Made by a program: the position numbers and the translations under genes
Notes under the pieces: model-generated
What the model was told of the DNA's origin: nothing
The model's database searches: none
The model's input: the letters and a program-made list of their open reading frames with translations, nothing else
DNA from: Nonomuraea sediminis
Lineage (GTDB): Bacteria > Actinomycetota > Actinomycetes > Streptosporangiales > Streptosporangiaceae
Direction of reading: 5' to 3'
DNA: 64,000 bases
Assembly (NCBI RefSeq): GCF_018531495.1
Contig: NZ_JAHDTI010000017.1
Location: 124,001-188,000 of the forward strand
Part shown: in pieces, positions 25,111 through 34,080 of the stretch
Layout: every line of letters starts with the position of its first letter
Numbering within the stretch: position 1 is the first letter of the stretch

Positions 25111-26136
25111 ATGAAAGCGCTGGTCAAGGAGAGGCCCGAGGCCGGGCTGTGGCTCGTGGACGTACCCGAGCCCGAGGTCGGCCCCGGCGAGGTGCTGATC
25201 AAGGTGCTCCGCACCGGGATCTGCGGCACTGACCTGCATATCCGTAAATATGACGACTGGGCGCGGCACACGTTGAAGTTGCCGCTGATCGTGGGACACG
25301 AGTTCAGCGGCGAGGTCGTCGAGGTCGCGCCCGGCATCGAGGACATCAAGGTCGGCGACCTGGTCAGCGGCGAGGGCCACATCGTCTGCGGCAAGTGCCG
25401 CAACTGCATGGCCGGCCGCCGCCACCTGTGCCGCAACACGATCGGGCTGGGCGTCAACCGTGACGGCGCCTTCGCCGAGTACGTCACGCTGCCCGCCTCG
25501 AACGTCTGGGTGCACCGGGTCCCCGTCGACCCGGACGTGGCGGCCATCTTCGACCCGTTCGGCAACGCCGTGCACACGGCGCTGTCCTTCCCGCTGGTCG
25601 GCGAGGACGTGCTGATCACCGGCGCCGGCCCGATCGGGCTGATGGCGGCGGCGGTCGCCACGCACGTGGGCGCGCGCAACGTGGTCATCACCGACGTCAG
25701 CCCCGAGCGTCTGGACCTGGCCACCAAGCTCGGCGTCAACCTGGCGCTGGACATCGCGCACAGCTCGCTCGAGGACGGCATGAAGCGCCTGGACATGCGC
25801 GAGGGCTTCGACGTCGGGCTGGAGATGTCGGGCAACCCGGCCGCCCTGCGGCAGATGATCGCCCACATGACCCACGGCGGGAAGATCGCCATGCTCGGCC
25901 TGCCCGCGGAGGAGTTCGCCGTCGACTGGTCCACGATCGTCACCTCGATGATCACCATCAAGGGCATCTACGGCCGAGAGATGTACGAGACCTGGTACAA
26001 CATGTCGGTTCTGCTGGAGAAGGGCCTGGACCTGACGCCGGTCATCACCGACCGCTTCTCCTACCGCGACTTCGACGCCGCCTTCGACACGGCAGCGAGC
26101 GGACGCACCGGCAAGGTCATCCTGGACTGGTCATGA
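25111..26136 (+). CDS. tdh: L-threonine 3-dehydrogenase
   Basis: 341 residues from the ATG at 25111, with GAGGGGG upstream. Oxidises threonine to 2-amino-3-ketobutyrate with NAD. A zinc medium-chain dehydrogenase: catalytic zinc site from GICGTDLHI and GHEFSGEV, structural zinc site CGKCRNCMAGRRHLC (about 92-106), Rossmann motif ITGAGPIGLMAA. The family-specific block FDPFGNAVHTAL is present. It is followed 42 bp downstream by kbl, the next enzyme, so the pair converts threonine to glycine and acetyl-CoA. Confidence 0.95.
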   Translation: MKALVKERPEAGLWLVDVPEPEVGPGEVLIKVLRTGICGTDLHIRKYDDWARHTLKLPLIVGHEFSGEVVEVAPGIEDIKVGDLVSGEGHIVCGKCRNCMAGRRHLCRNTIGLGVNRDGAFAEYVTLPASNVWVHRVPVDPDVAAIFDPFGNAVHTALSFPLVGEDVLITGAGPIGLMAAAVATHVGARNVVITDVSPERLDLATKLGVNLALDIAHSSLEDGMKRLDMREGFDVGLEMSGNPAALRQMIAHMTHGGKIAMLGLPAEEFAVDWSTIVTSMITIKGIYGREMYETWYNMSVLLEKGLDLTPVITDRFSYRDFDAAFDTAASGRTGKVILDWS

Positions 26137-26178
26137 TTTCGTACGGCGAAGCCGCCGAAGGATCCGTGGGAGGGTCAC

Positions 26179-27348
26179 ATGTTCACTGAGGTGCGCTCGC
26201 AGTTGCGGGAGACCCTCGAGGAGATCACCGAGGCTGGGCTGCTGAAGCCGGAGCGGGTGATCACCACCCCGCAGAACGCGTCGGTCGGCGTGGCCGGGCG
26301 GGAGGTGCTGAACTTCTGCGCCAACAACTACCTGGGCCTGGCCGACAACCCCGAGGTGATCGAGGCCGCCAAGCAGGCGCTCGACCGGTGGGGCTTCGGC
26401 ATGGCCTCGGTGCGGTTCATCTGCGGGACGCAGGAGGTGCACAAGGAGCTCGAGGGCCGCCTGTCGGACTTCCTCGGCATGGAGGACACCGTCCTGTACA
26501 GCTCGTGCTTCGACGCCAACGGCGGCGTGTTCGAGACGGTGCTCGACGCGCAGGACGCGGTGATCTCCGACGCACTGAACCACGCCTCGATCATCGACGG
26601 CATCCGGCTGTCCAAGGCCCGCCGCCTCCGCTACGCCAACCGGGACATGGGCGAGCTCGAGGCCCGGCTGAAGGAGGCCGCCGACGCCCGCCGCAAGCTG
26701 ATCGTGACCGACGGCGTGTTCTCGATGGACGGCTATCTCGCGCCGCTGCGCGAGATCTGCGACCTGGCCGACCAGTACGGCGCGATGGTCATGGTCGACG
26801 ACTCACACGCCGTGGGCTTCGTCGGCCCGACCGGGCGGGGCACGCCGGAGCTGCACGGGGTCACCGACCGGGTGGACATCATCACCGGCACGCTGGGCAA
26901 GGCGCTCGGCGGCGCCAGCGGCGGCTACGTGGCGGCCCGCAAGGAGATCTGCGACCTGCTGCGCCAGCGCTCGCGGCCGTACCTGTTCTCCAACTCCCTC
27001 GCCCCGGTGATCGCCTCGGCGTCGCTGCGTATCCTGGACCTGCTGGAGACCAGCAGCGAGGCGCGCGAGCGGCTGCGCGACAACACCGCGCGGTTCCGGA
27101 CGAAGATGGCCGAGGCGGGCTTCGACATCCTGCCCGGCGACCACCCGATCGCGCCCGTCATGATCGGCGATGCGGCCGAGGCCGCCGCGATGGCCGAGCG
27201 GCTGCTCGACCTGGGCATCTACGTGATCGGCTTCTCCTACCCGGTGGTGCCGCACGGCCAGGCCAGGATCCGGGTCCAGCTGTCGGCCGCGCACTCCGCC
27301 GAGGACGTGGACCGGGTGGTGGAGGCGTTCATCCAGGCTCGGGGATGA
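26179..27348 (+). CDS. kbl: Glycine C-acetyltransferase (2-amino-3-ketobutyrate CoA ligase)
   Basis: 389 residues. A PLP enzyme of the alpha-oxoamine synthase family that splits 2-amino-3-ketobutyrate with CoA into glycine and acetyl-CoA. Seen: FCANNYLGLADNPEV, the RFICGTQEVHKELEGRLSDF block, DDSHAVGFVGPTGRG (PLP-ring aspartate and histidine) and the Schiff-base lysine in GTLGKALGGASGG. GGGAGGG sits 4 nt before the ATG. Acts in tandem with Tdh. Confidence 0.95.
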   Translation: MFTEVRSQLRETLEEITEAGLLKPERVITTPQNASVGVAGREVLNFCANNYLGLADNPEVIEAAKQALDRWGFGMASVRFICGTQEVHKELEGRLSDFLGMEDTVLYSSCFDANGGVFETVLDAQDAVISDALNHASIIDGIRLSKARRLRYANRDMGELEARLKEAADARRKLIVTDGVFSMDGYLAPLREICDLADQYGAMVMVDDSHAVGFVGPTGRGTPELHGVTDRVDIITGTLGKALGGASGGYVAARKEICDLLRQRSRPYLFSNSLAPVIASASLRILDLLETSSEARERLRDNTARFRTKMAEAGFDILPGDHPIAPVMIGDAAEAAAMAERLLDLGIYVIGFSYPVVPHGQARIRVQLSAAHSAEDVDRVVEAFIQARG

Positions 27349-27361
27349 GTATCCTCGCTGC

Positions 27362-28240
27362 GTGATAGACACGCGGCGCCTGCGCACCCTGCGGGCGGTG
27401 GCCGACCACGGTACGGTCACCGCCGCGGCGGCCGCGTTGCACCTGACGCCGTCGGCCGTGTCCCAGCAGCTCGGCGCGCTGGAGCACGAGGTGGGGCACC
27501 GGCTGTTCACCCGTGACGGCCGGGGCGTCCACCTGACCGCGGTGGGCAGGATCATGCTCGCCCACGCCAACGAGGTGCTGGCCCAGCTCGAACGCGCCGA
27601 GGCGGAGGTGGCCGCCTACGCCACCGGCGCGGCAGGCGAGGTCACGGTGGCCTGCTTCGCCACCGCGATCAGCGCCGTGCTCTCCCCCGCGATGGCCGCG
27701 CTGGCCGTGACGAACCCCGGCCTGCGGGTTCGGGTGCTGGACGCCGAGGGCGACCAGGGGCTGAAGATGCTGCTGGACGAGCTGGCCGACCTCGCGATCG
27801 CGGTGGAGTACCGGGGCGCGCCCGACGCGACCGACCGCCGCATCACCCGCCGCCCCCTGTACGCCGAGCCCTTCGATCTGGTCCTGCCGCCCGGCCGCGA
27901 CGAGCCTGTGGACCTGCCGGCGCTGGCCGAGGAGACCTGGATCGGGCCCTACCCGGGCAACCCGGTGCACGACGTCATCACGTTCGCCTGCGAGCAGGCG
28001 GGTTTCACCCCACGCTTCGCCCACTCCTCCGACGACTTCAGAGCAGTTGTCGCCCTGGTCGGCGCCGGCACCGGCGTCGCCCTCGTACCAAGGCGCGCTC
28101 TGAAGGACATGGCCCTGCCAGGCGTCACCATCCAGCAGGTCTCCGGCCCGGAACGCCGGGTCTTCGCCGCGGTACGCAGAGGCGCGGAGGCCCATCCGCT
28201 GCTCAAACCGCTTCTGGACGCCCTTGCGGCAGCGTCGTAA
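27362..28240 (+). CDS. LysR-family transcriptional regulator
   Basis: 292 residues from a GTG 13 nt after the kbl stop. An N-terminal helix-turn-helix (about 4-63, GTVTAAAAALHLTPSAVSQQLGALE) and a periplasmic-binding-like effector domain (GEVTVACFATAISAVLSP to the C-terminus). Being in the same direction and close behind tdh-kbl, it is probably co-transcribed and may tune threonine catabolism; unusually for LysR regulators, no divergent target is present. Confidence 0.9.
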   Translation: MIDTRRLRTLRAVADHGTVTAAAAALHLTPSAVSQQLGALEHEVGHRLFTRDGRGVHLTAVGRIMLAHANEVLAQLERAEAEVAAYATGAAGEVTVACFATAISAVLSPAMAALAVTNPGLRVRVLDAEGDQGLKMLLDELADLAIAVEYRGAPDATDRRITRRPLYAEPFDLVLPPGRDEPVDLPALAEETWIGPYPGNPVHDVITFACEQAGFTPRFAHSSDDFRAVVALVGAGTGVALVPRRALKDMALPGVTIQQVSGPERRVFAAVRRGAEAHPLLKPLLDALAAAS

Positions 28241-28251
28241 CGACGGCGCCT

Positions 28252-28403
28252 TGTGCCGTGACGCGGCGGCGCCGTAGCGGCGACAGGCGGGTCCCGTGCG
28301 CCGTGATGGCGGGTCACCGTCCCCGACTCGCCAGTAGCGCCGGTCGCGGGCCCTCAGCCGAAGTGCGGGGGGCGGCCGGTGGTGTGGCTTGCCGTACAGG
28401 ATC
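28252..28403 (+). repeat. Dispersed element, copy B (left end degraded)
   Basis: The right end GCTTGCCGTACAGGATC and the core (CCGACTCGCC, GCGCCGGTCGCGGG, CCTCAGCCGAAGTGCGG) match the other copies. The left end has lost the TGTACGGC inverted repeat, so the left boundary is approximate. It fills almost the whole gap between the LysR stop and the convergent gene at 28402, and its terminal GATC supplies part of that gene's TGA stop context. Confidence 0.78.
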
Positions 28404-28845
28404 AAGCAGGGTCGTGGACGGTTGGCGAGCCGCCCTCTCGGTGGGCGCGGTGGCAGTCGTTGAGGAACTCGCGGGAGAGCATGGCGGTCAGGACGGCCAC
28501 TCCACCGCGTGAAATCCTCACCTCGCCGTGGCGGATCTCGCCGAGGAGGCGGATGCGCGGGCCCGACTGGCCGGGCAGGCGGGTCCAGTCCTTGACCTTG
28601 CCGCGGCCGATCATCCGCAGGTCCCACTGGTCGATGACGGCCTCGTCGGGGACGAGCAGCTTGAGCGCGGAGCGCTCGGCGTCGATGCGGATCTCGATCT
28701 CGTCGGCCTCGACGGCGCGCAGGTCGAGCACGGCGTACCCGCGGTGGGCGCGCAGCTTGAAGGTGTCGGCGTCGGTCCACCGGCCGAGCTTCTTGGTGGC
28801 GGTGTGGAAGGCCTCGACGCGCTGGGTGGTCCGCAGGGCGTTCAT
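28402..28845 (-). CDS. Conserved hypothetical protein, beta-rich
   Basis: 147 residues, no signal peptide or transmembrane segment. The middle (RGYAVLDLRAVEADEIEIRI, then LLVPDEAVIDQWDLRMIG) looks like a right-handed beta repeat reminiscent of the cell-wall-stress LiaF/DUF1707 C-terminal domain, but I cannot assign it. GGAG lies 7 nt before the ATG. The last residues and the stop fall at the right end of dispersed copy B, so the C-terminus may have been altered when the element arrived. Divergent from the MFS gene at 28932. Confidence 0.72.
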   Translation of the reverse strand: MNALRTTQRVEAFHTATKKLGRWTDADTFKLRAHRGYAVLDLRAVEADEIEIRIDAERSALKLLVPDEAVIDQWDLRMIGRGKVKDWTRLPGQSGPRIRLLGEIRHGEVRISRGGVAVLTAMLSREFLNDCHRAHREGGSPTVHDPA

Positions 28846-28931
28846 CGTGGTGCTCCTCTCAGGAAGTCTTGATTCTCTTATATCTTGTCATTCAAGTTAT
28901 TTGACTGTCAAGGAACACTTATGATCGATCT
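28846..28931. promoter_or_regulatory. AT-rich divergent promoter region
   Basis: The stretch 28868-28925 is clearly AT-rich for this genome. It contains TTGACT at 28900-28905 on the plus strand, and TATAAG on the minus strand ahead of the gene at 28845. TTGTCATTCAAG and TTGACTGTCAAG are spaced similar blocks that could be a regulator site. Exact promoter hexamers are not settled. Confidence 0.45.
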
Positions 28932-30071
28932 GTGTACAGGGATCTGTTACGCCGCCCCGGAGTGGCGGGGCAGGCCGTGCTGGGGTTCGCGGCGCAGTTG
29001 ACCCAGCAGGTGGCGCCCGTGGGGATCGTGCTGGTGGTGCAGGAGTCGACGCGGTCGCTCGCGATGGCCGGCGGGTGCGCGGCGGCGATGTCGATCGGCA
29101 CCGGCCTGGCCAGGCCGGTCCAGGGACGGGTCATCGATCGCCGCGGCGCCAGATCGGTGCTGGTCGTCACGGCGCTGGCGCACGTCGGCGCGCTGGCCGC
29201 CCTCGTCGCCTGCGCGGACGTGCGGGCGCCCAGCTGGGCGCTGGTCGTGCTGGCCCTGGTGGCGGGGGCGAACCTGCCGCCCATCTCGGTGAGCATGCGC
29301 CTGGAGTGGGGCCGGCTGGGCGAGGGCCGCACGGCCGCCTACAGCCTGGTCTATCTGGTGCAGCAGCTGGCGATCCTCGCCGGGCCGCTGGTGTTCGGCA
29401 TGGCGATCGCGCTCGCCTCGGCCTCCGTCGCGCTCGGCCTGGTCGCCGTCGCCGCCGGGCTGGGCACGCTGGCCTTCTCCGCCCTGTCCTCGCGTTCCGC
29501 GCCGGGCGCCCGCGAGGAGCGGGGCCGGGTGTTCGCCCATCGGGGGATGTGGATCCTGCTCGCCGTGATGCTCCTGCTCGGCGGCACGATCGGCGCGCTG
29601 GAGGTGGGCCTGCCCGCGCTGGCCGCCGCCCGCGGCATGCCCGCCGCCACCGGCCTGCTGGTCGCCGCGCTCTCGCTGGGCGGCATCGCCGGCGCCGCCC
29701 TGTACGGCATGCGCGAGTGGACCGTGGCACCGCGGACCCGGCTCGTGGTCCTCATGCTGGCGATGGGCGTGGCCACGCTCCCCCTCGTGGCGCTGCCCTG
29801 GTTACCCGCGTTCTGGGCGATGCTCTTCCTGGCGGGGATAGCGCTCAACCCGGCGCTGACGACCACGTCGCTGCTGGTGGACGAGCTCGCCCCGGCGGCG
29901 CAGGCCGAGGCCTTCGGCTGGGTGTCGACGGCCGCCGGCGCCGGGGTCGCCGCGGGCTCAGGCGTGGCGGGCGTGGTGGGTCAGCAGTTCGGGACGATGG
30001 CACCGTTCCTGGTGGGCGCGCTGTTCGCGCTGGCGGGCGCGGCCCTGGCTACTCGGCGGGTGGTTCCCTGA
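28932..30071 (+). CDS. MFS transporter, 12 helices
   Basis: 379 residues from a GTG. Motif-A-like GRVIDRRGARSVLV near residue 60 and twelve hydrophobic segments; smaller than most MFS exporters, with very short loops. The family resembles uncharacterised actinobacterial sugar/drug efflux proteins. Substrate unknown. Its last 23 bp overlap the convergent response-regulator gene. Confidence 0.85.
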   Translation: MYRDLLRRPGVAGQAVLGFAAQLTQQVAPVGIVLVVQESTRSLAMAGGCAAAMSIGTGLARPVQGRVIDRRGARSVLVVTALAHVGALAALVACADVRAPSWALVVLALVAGANLPPISVSMRLEWGRLGEGRTAAYSLVYLVQQLAILAGPLVFGMAIALASASVALGLVAVAAGLGTLAFSALSSRSAPGAREERGRVFAHRGMWILLAVMLLLGGTIGALEVGLPALAAARGMPAATGLLVAALSLGGIAGAALYGMREWTVAPRTRLVVLMLAMGVATLPLVALPWLPAFWAMLFLAGIALNPALTTTSLLVDELAPAAQAEAFGWVSTAAGAGVAAGSGVAGVVGQQFGTMAPFLVGALFALAGAALATRRVVP

Positions 30072-30729
30072 GCACGTAGCCGACGCTGCGCAGGGTGTGG
30101 ATCAGCCGCGGCTCGACGTCGTCCACCTTGCGCCGCAGGTAGGAGATGTAGGACTCGACCACCCCGGTGTCGCCGCCGAAGTCGTAGTTCCAGACGTGGT
30201 CCAGGATCTGCGCCTTCGACAGCACCCGGCCCGCGTTGGTCATGAAGTAGTGCAGCAGCTTGTACTCCGTCGGCGACAGCCGGACCGACTTGCCCGCCCG
30301 GGTCACCTCCCCGGCCTCCTCGTCCAGCACCAGGTCGGCCACCTGCATGATGCGCGGCGGCGCGACGTCACCCCTGGTACGGCGCAGCACCGCCCGGACC
30401 CTGGCCTGGACCTCCTCCAGGCTGAACGGCTTGGTCACGTAGTCGTCGCCCACGCCGAGCCCGACCAGCTTGTCCTCGGTGGATTCGCGGGCGGTCAGGA
30501 ACAGCACGGGCGCGTCGATCCGCTTGGCCACCTCGAACCCGTCCAGGTCGGGCAGCATCACGTCCAGGATCACCAGGTCGGGGCCGACCCGCTCAGCCAC
30601 CTCCACGGCCTCGTAGCCGTCGGCGGCGGTCAGCACCTCGAAACCGGAGTAACGCAGGCTCACCGAAAGCAGGTCTCTGATGCTGGGCTCATCGTCCACC
30701 ACCAGGATCAGCGCTTCCGGCGTACTCAC
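30049..30729 (-). CDS. OmpR-family response regulator (second of two around one kinase)
   Basis: 226 residues from a GTG at 30729. Receiver domain with the acidic pair VVDDE, phospho-acceptor in LVILDVMLPD, threonine in LFLTARES and lysine in YVTKPF, then an OmpR/PhoB winged helix (LSPTEYKLLHYF, GGDTGVVESYISYLRRK). Compared with the paralogue at 32183, the receiver lacks five residues between GFEV and PVLF and one residue before DDYVTKP, which shortens the alpha3-beta4 and beta4-alpha4 regions. It lies 41 nt behind the kinase. Partner kinase is probably shared with the other regulator. Confidence 0.9.
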   Translation of the reverse strand: MSTPEALILVVDDEPSIRDLLSVSLRYSGFEVLTAADGYEAVEVAERVGPDLVILDVMLPDLDGFEVAKRIDAPVLFLTARESTEDKLVGLGVGDDYVTKPFSLEEVQARVRAVLRRTRGDVAPPRIMQVADLVLDEEAGEVTRAGKSVRLSPTEYKLLHYFMTNAGRVLSKAQILDHVWNYDFGGDTGVVESYISYLRRKVDDVEPRLIHTLRSVGYVLREPPAE

Positions 30730-30770
30730 CCTCTCAGGATGACGCGGCCACCTGAAAGAAGACTGAAGGC

Positions 30771-32183
30771 TCACTCCAAGGCGAGTGGGAGTTCCACCCT
30801 GAACGTGGAGCCGATCCCGACGGCGGACTCCACCGTGACGGTGCCGCCGTGCGCCTGCACGAGCGCCCGCACGATGGCCAGCCCGAGCCCGCTGCCCCTG
30901 TCCTCCCCCGACACCCGGCGTGACCTGGCCGAATCGGCGCGGTAGAACCGCTCGAAGACGTGCTCCATCTGCTCGGGCGTGAGCCCGGGCCCCTGGTCGA
31001 CGACCTCGAAGAAGACCGTGTGGTCGCTCGCCCCGACCCGGATGGCGACCGGCGTGCCCTTCTCGGTGTGGATGAGCGCGTTGGTCACCAGGTTGCCGAC
31101 GACCTGGCGCAGCCGTACCTCGTCGCCCAGGACGATGAGGGCCGCGCCGCCGACGACGTCCAGGTTGATCGTCCGGTCGGTGGCCAGGATCCTGGCGTCG
31201 TGCACGGCGTCGGCGGCCAGGGCGAGCATGTCCACCGGCCGCATGCGCAGCGGGCGGTGCTGGTCGACCCGCGCGAGCAGCAGCAGGTCGTCCACCAGCA
31301 GGCTCATCCGGCCGGCCGCCTTCTCCACCCGCTGCATCAGCTCGGCGGGGTCGGCGTTCGGGTTCTGCCTGGCGTACTCGGCGAAGCCCTTGATCGAGGT
31401 GAGCGGGGTGCGCAGCTCGTGCGAGGCGTCGCCGACGAACTGGCGCATGCGGTCCTCCGAGCGGCGCGCCGCCGCCTCGGAGGCCGAGCGGGCCGCGAAG
31501 GCCGCCTCGATCTGGGCCAGCATGCTGTTGAGCGACCTGGCCAGGCTCCCCACCTCGGTACGCGGGTCGGCGTCCGGCACGCGGCGGCCGAGCTCGCCGC
31601 CGGCGATGGCGTGCGCGGTCCGCTCGATCTCGCCCAGCGGACGCATGCTGCGCCGCACGGTCGTGACGCCCACCACGGCCAGGATGAGCAGGATCCCGCC
31701 GCCGCCCAGCACCTCGATGAGCACCAGCCGCTTGGTGATGTCCCTGACCTCCTCCAGGTCGGCGGCGACCACCAGCGTGCCGTAGGCCGTCGTGCTCTGC
31801 AGCACCCGCCACTCGCCGCCGCCCTTGACCGCGGGCGCGGAGAAGGGTTCAGGCCCTGGATCGGCGGGCAGCGCGGGGCCCGGCTTGAGGTCGACGTCGC
31901 GGCCACCGCTGCCCAGCGGGGTGAACCCCTCATCGCCTGGCTGCTTGACCAGCACGATCGAGTCCGACTCGATGAGCAGCTGCGAGCCGCCACCCGGCGG
32001 GTGACGGCCGAGCTTGAGCCGCTTGGCCATGCGCTGGGTGAGCAGGTCGACCTGGCTGTCGACGCGATCGACCAGGTAGCCGTGCATCACCGACACGCTG
32101 ACCACGCCGATGAAGGTCATGCCGAGCACGAGCAGCGCCAGCATGGCCGCGATCAGCTTGATCCGCAGCGGCAGTGCCCGCAT
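30771..32183 (-). CDS. Sensor histidine kinase
   Basis: 470 residues from the ATG at 32183, which shares one base with the preceding regulator stop (TGATG). N-terminal helix (about 10-32), extracytoplasmic sensor of about 120 residues, second helix (about 165-187), HAMP linker (MRPLGEIERTAHAIAGGELGRR), H-box ASHELRTPLTSIKGFAEY, N-box VGNLVTNALIHTE, G1 VVDQGPGL and G2 GSGLGLAIV. It phosphorylates an OmpR-type regulator. With one regulator gene on each side in the same direction, it may serve both. Signal unknown. Confidence 0.93.
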   Translation of the reverse strand: MRALPLRIKLIAAMLALLVLGMTFIGVVSVSVMHGYLVDRVDSQVDLLTQRMAKRLKLGRHPPGGGSQLLIESDSIVLVKQPGDEGFTPLGSGGRDVDLKPGPALPADPGPEPFSAPAVKGGGEWRVLQSTTAYGTLVVAADLEEVRDITKRLVLIEVLGGGGILLILAVVGVTTVRRSMRPLGEIERTAHAIAGGELGRRVPDADPRTEVGSLARSLNSMLAQIEAAFAARSASEAAARRSEDRMRQFVGDASHELRTPLTSIKGFAEYARQNPNADPAELMQRVEKAAGRMSLLVDDLLLLARVDQHRPLRMRPVDMLALAADAVHDARILATDRTINLDVVGGAALIVLGDEVRLRQVVGNLVTNALIHTEKGTPVAIRVGASDHTVFFEVVDQGPGLTPEQMEHVFERFYRADSARSRRVSGEDRGSGLGLAIVRALVQAHGGTVTVESAVGIGSTFRVELPLALE

Positions 32184-32884
32184 CAGGGACTCGGCGGCAG
32201 GCGCAACACGTATCCCACACCGCGCAGGGTGTGGATGAGCCGCGGGTTCCTGTTGTCGATCTTGCGGCGGAGCACCGAGACGTACGACTCCACGATGCCG
32301 ACCTCGCCGCGGAAGTCGTAGTCCCACACGTGGTCGAGGATCTGCGGCTTGGACAGCACCCGGCCCGCGTTGGTCATGAAGTAGCGCAGCAGCTTGAACT
32401 CGGTCGGCGACAGCGCCACCATCTGCCCGCCACGCCAGACCTCGTGACTCTCCTCGTCCAGCTCGATGTCGGCGAACGTCAGCCGCGGCGGCGCGGCCGG
32501 CGCCTCCCCCGCGGTACGGCGGAGCACCGCGCGGATCCTGGCCACCACCTCTTCCAGGCTGAACGGCTTGGTCACGTAGTCGTCGCCGCCGATGGTCAGG
32601 CCGCGGATCTTGTCCTCGGTCTCGTCGCGGGCGGTCAGGAAGACCACCGGCGTGTGCACGCCGCCGCCGCGCAGGCGGGCCACGACCTCGAACCCGTCCA
32701 GGTCAGGCAGCATGACGTCGAGCACGACCAGGTCAGGCCGGTGCCGCTGGACGGCGGCGACCGCGTCCGTGCCGCTCTTGGCGGTGGTCACGTCGAAACC
32801 CGCGAACCTCAGGCTCGCGGCGAGCAGTTCGAGGATGTTCGGGTCATCCTCGACGATGAGCAGGCGCGCTTCCATTACGTTCAA
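32183..32884 (-). CDS. OmpR-family response regulator (first of two around one kinase)
   Basis: About 233 residues. A full receiver (IVEDDPN, LVVLDVMLPD, VFLTARDE, YVTKPF) and a C-terminal winged helix (LSPTEFKLLRYFMTNAGRVLS). The start is uncertain: the TTG at 32884 is preferred because GAGGG lies 5 nt upstream, but an ATG at 32875 gives the usual MEARLLIVEDD opening and a GTG at 32896 overlaps the LhgO stop. Its winged helix is very similar to the regulator at 30049, which points to duplication. Follows lhgO closely, so the whole run may be one transcript. Confidence 0.92.
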   Translation of the reverse strand: MNVMEARLLIVEDDPNILELLAASLRFAGFDVTTAKSGTDAVAAVQRHRPDLVVLDVMLPDLDGFEVVARLRGGGVHTPVVFLTARDETEDKIRGLTIGGDDYVTKPFSLEEVVARIRAVLRRTAGEAPAAPPRLTFADIELDEESHEVWRGGQMVALSPTEFKLLRYFMTNAGRVLSKPQILDHVWDYDFRGEVGIVESYVSVLRRKIDNRNPRLIHTLRGVGYVLRLPPSP

Positions 32885-32892
32885 GGATGCCC

Positions 32893-34080
32893 TCACCTGA
32901 CCAGTGCTGGGACAATTCCGGAAATGTGCCGGGCAATTGCCAGGCTCGACGTGGCCGCCGGCGAGGGCGCGTTGCGCACCAGGACGACGCCTCCGTGCAC
33001 GTCCACGGCGAAGTCGTCGACCATCGCGCCGTCCCTGGACACCGCCTGAGCCCGGACGCCGCCGGGGGCTCGTTCCAGGTCACCGGACACCAGTTCCGGC
33101 ACGTAGCGCTGGGCGGCCTTGAGGAAGGCGCGCTTGACCAGCGAGCCGTAGACCTCCTTGACGCCGGTGCGCCAGTGCTGCCTGGCGAGGCGGATCGTGC
33201 CCGGCCAGGACGCGATCTGCCGGAGATTACGGATGTCTCGCCATCTGTAGCCCTCGTAGGCCAGGGCGAGCACCGCGTTCGGCCCGACCAGGACCTCGCC
33301 GTCGATGTGGCGGGTCAGGTGGACGCCCAGGAACGGGTACCGGGGGTCGGGAACCGGGTAGATCAGGCCGTTGACCAGGTCTTTCGCCGCGCCGGTGAGC
33401 GCGTAGTACTCGCCGCGGAACGGCACGATCCTGACGTCGCCGGGATCGCCCGCCATCCTGGCGACCGCGTCGGTGCCCAGCCCCGCGCACACCACGAGCC
33501 GGTCGAAGGTGAACCTGCGCTTGGCGGCCAGCACCTCCACACCCCTGGAGGTCTCGCGGATCGCCCGGACCGGGTGCGAAAGCCGTACCGATCCGCCCTG
33601 GGCGGCGACGTCGAGGGCGAGGCGGCGCGCGATCGCGGGGAAGTCGGCGATCGCGGTGTGCGGCGAGTGGACGGCGCCGACGCCGACCGCGTGCGGCTCG
33701 ATCTCGCGCAGCGCCAGCGCGTCGAGCTCGGCGATGCCCGGCACGCCGTTGGCCCTGGCCCGCTCGGCCAGCGCCTTCAACCTGGGGCGCTCGGACTGGC
33801 TGGAGGCGACGACCAGCTTGCCGACCTCCTCGTACGGCAGGCCGTGCTGGGCGCAGTACTCCTTGAGCAGGGCCACGCCCTCGCGGCACAGCCTGGCCTT
33901 GAGCGAGCCCGGCGGGTAGTAGATGCCGGCGTGCACGACGCCGCTGTTGTGCCCGGTCTGGTGGGCGGCGACGCGGTTCTCCTTCTCCAGGACCGTCACC
34001 TCGGCGCCTCTGGCACCCAGCTCGCGCGCCACGGCGAGGCCGACGATCCCGGCCCCGATGACCCCGATCTTCTCCGTCAC
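32893..34080 (-). CDS. lhgO: L-2-hydroxyglutarate oxidase/dehydrogenase
   Basis: 395 residues from a GTG overlapping the upstream stop (GTGA). FAD-dependent enzyme that returns L-2-hydroxyglutarate to 2-oxoglutarate. Seen: Rossmann motif GVIGAGIVGLAVARELG (6-22), HNSGVVHAGIYYPPGSLKARLC (a hallmark of the family), PFRGEYY, VPDPRYPFLGVHLTRHIDG and the C-terminal VRAQAV and HGGVVLVRNAPSPAATSSL FAD-binding stretch. It works as metabolite repair or in lysine/glutarate breakdown. Coupled to an epimerase-like gene upstream, which does not suggest a common pathway. Confidence 0.92.
   Translation of the reverse strand: MTEKIGVIGAGIVGLAVARELGARGAEVTVLEKENRVAAHQTGHNSGVVHAGIYYPPGSLKARLCREGVALLKEYCAQHGLPYEEVGKLVVASSQSERPRLKALAERARANGVPGIAELDALALREIEPHAVGVGAVHSPHTAIADFPAIARRLALDVAAQGGSVRLSHPVRAIRETSRGVEVLAAKRRFTFDRLVVCAGLGTDAVARMAGDPGDVRIVPFRGEYYALTGAAKDLVNGLIYPVPDPRYPFLGVHLTRHIDGEVLVGPNAVLALAYEGYRWRDIRNLRQIASWPGTIRLARQHWRTGVKEVYGSLVKRAFLKAAQRYVPELVSGDLERAPGGVRAQAVSRDGAMVDDFAVDVHGGVVLVRNAPSPAATSSLAIARHISGIVPALVR

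Noticed and set aside
24507..25967. 486-codon minus-strand frame across the repeat region and tdh
   Set aside because: Runs antisense through tdh and through the tandem repeats; the repetitive peptide follows DNA repeats.
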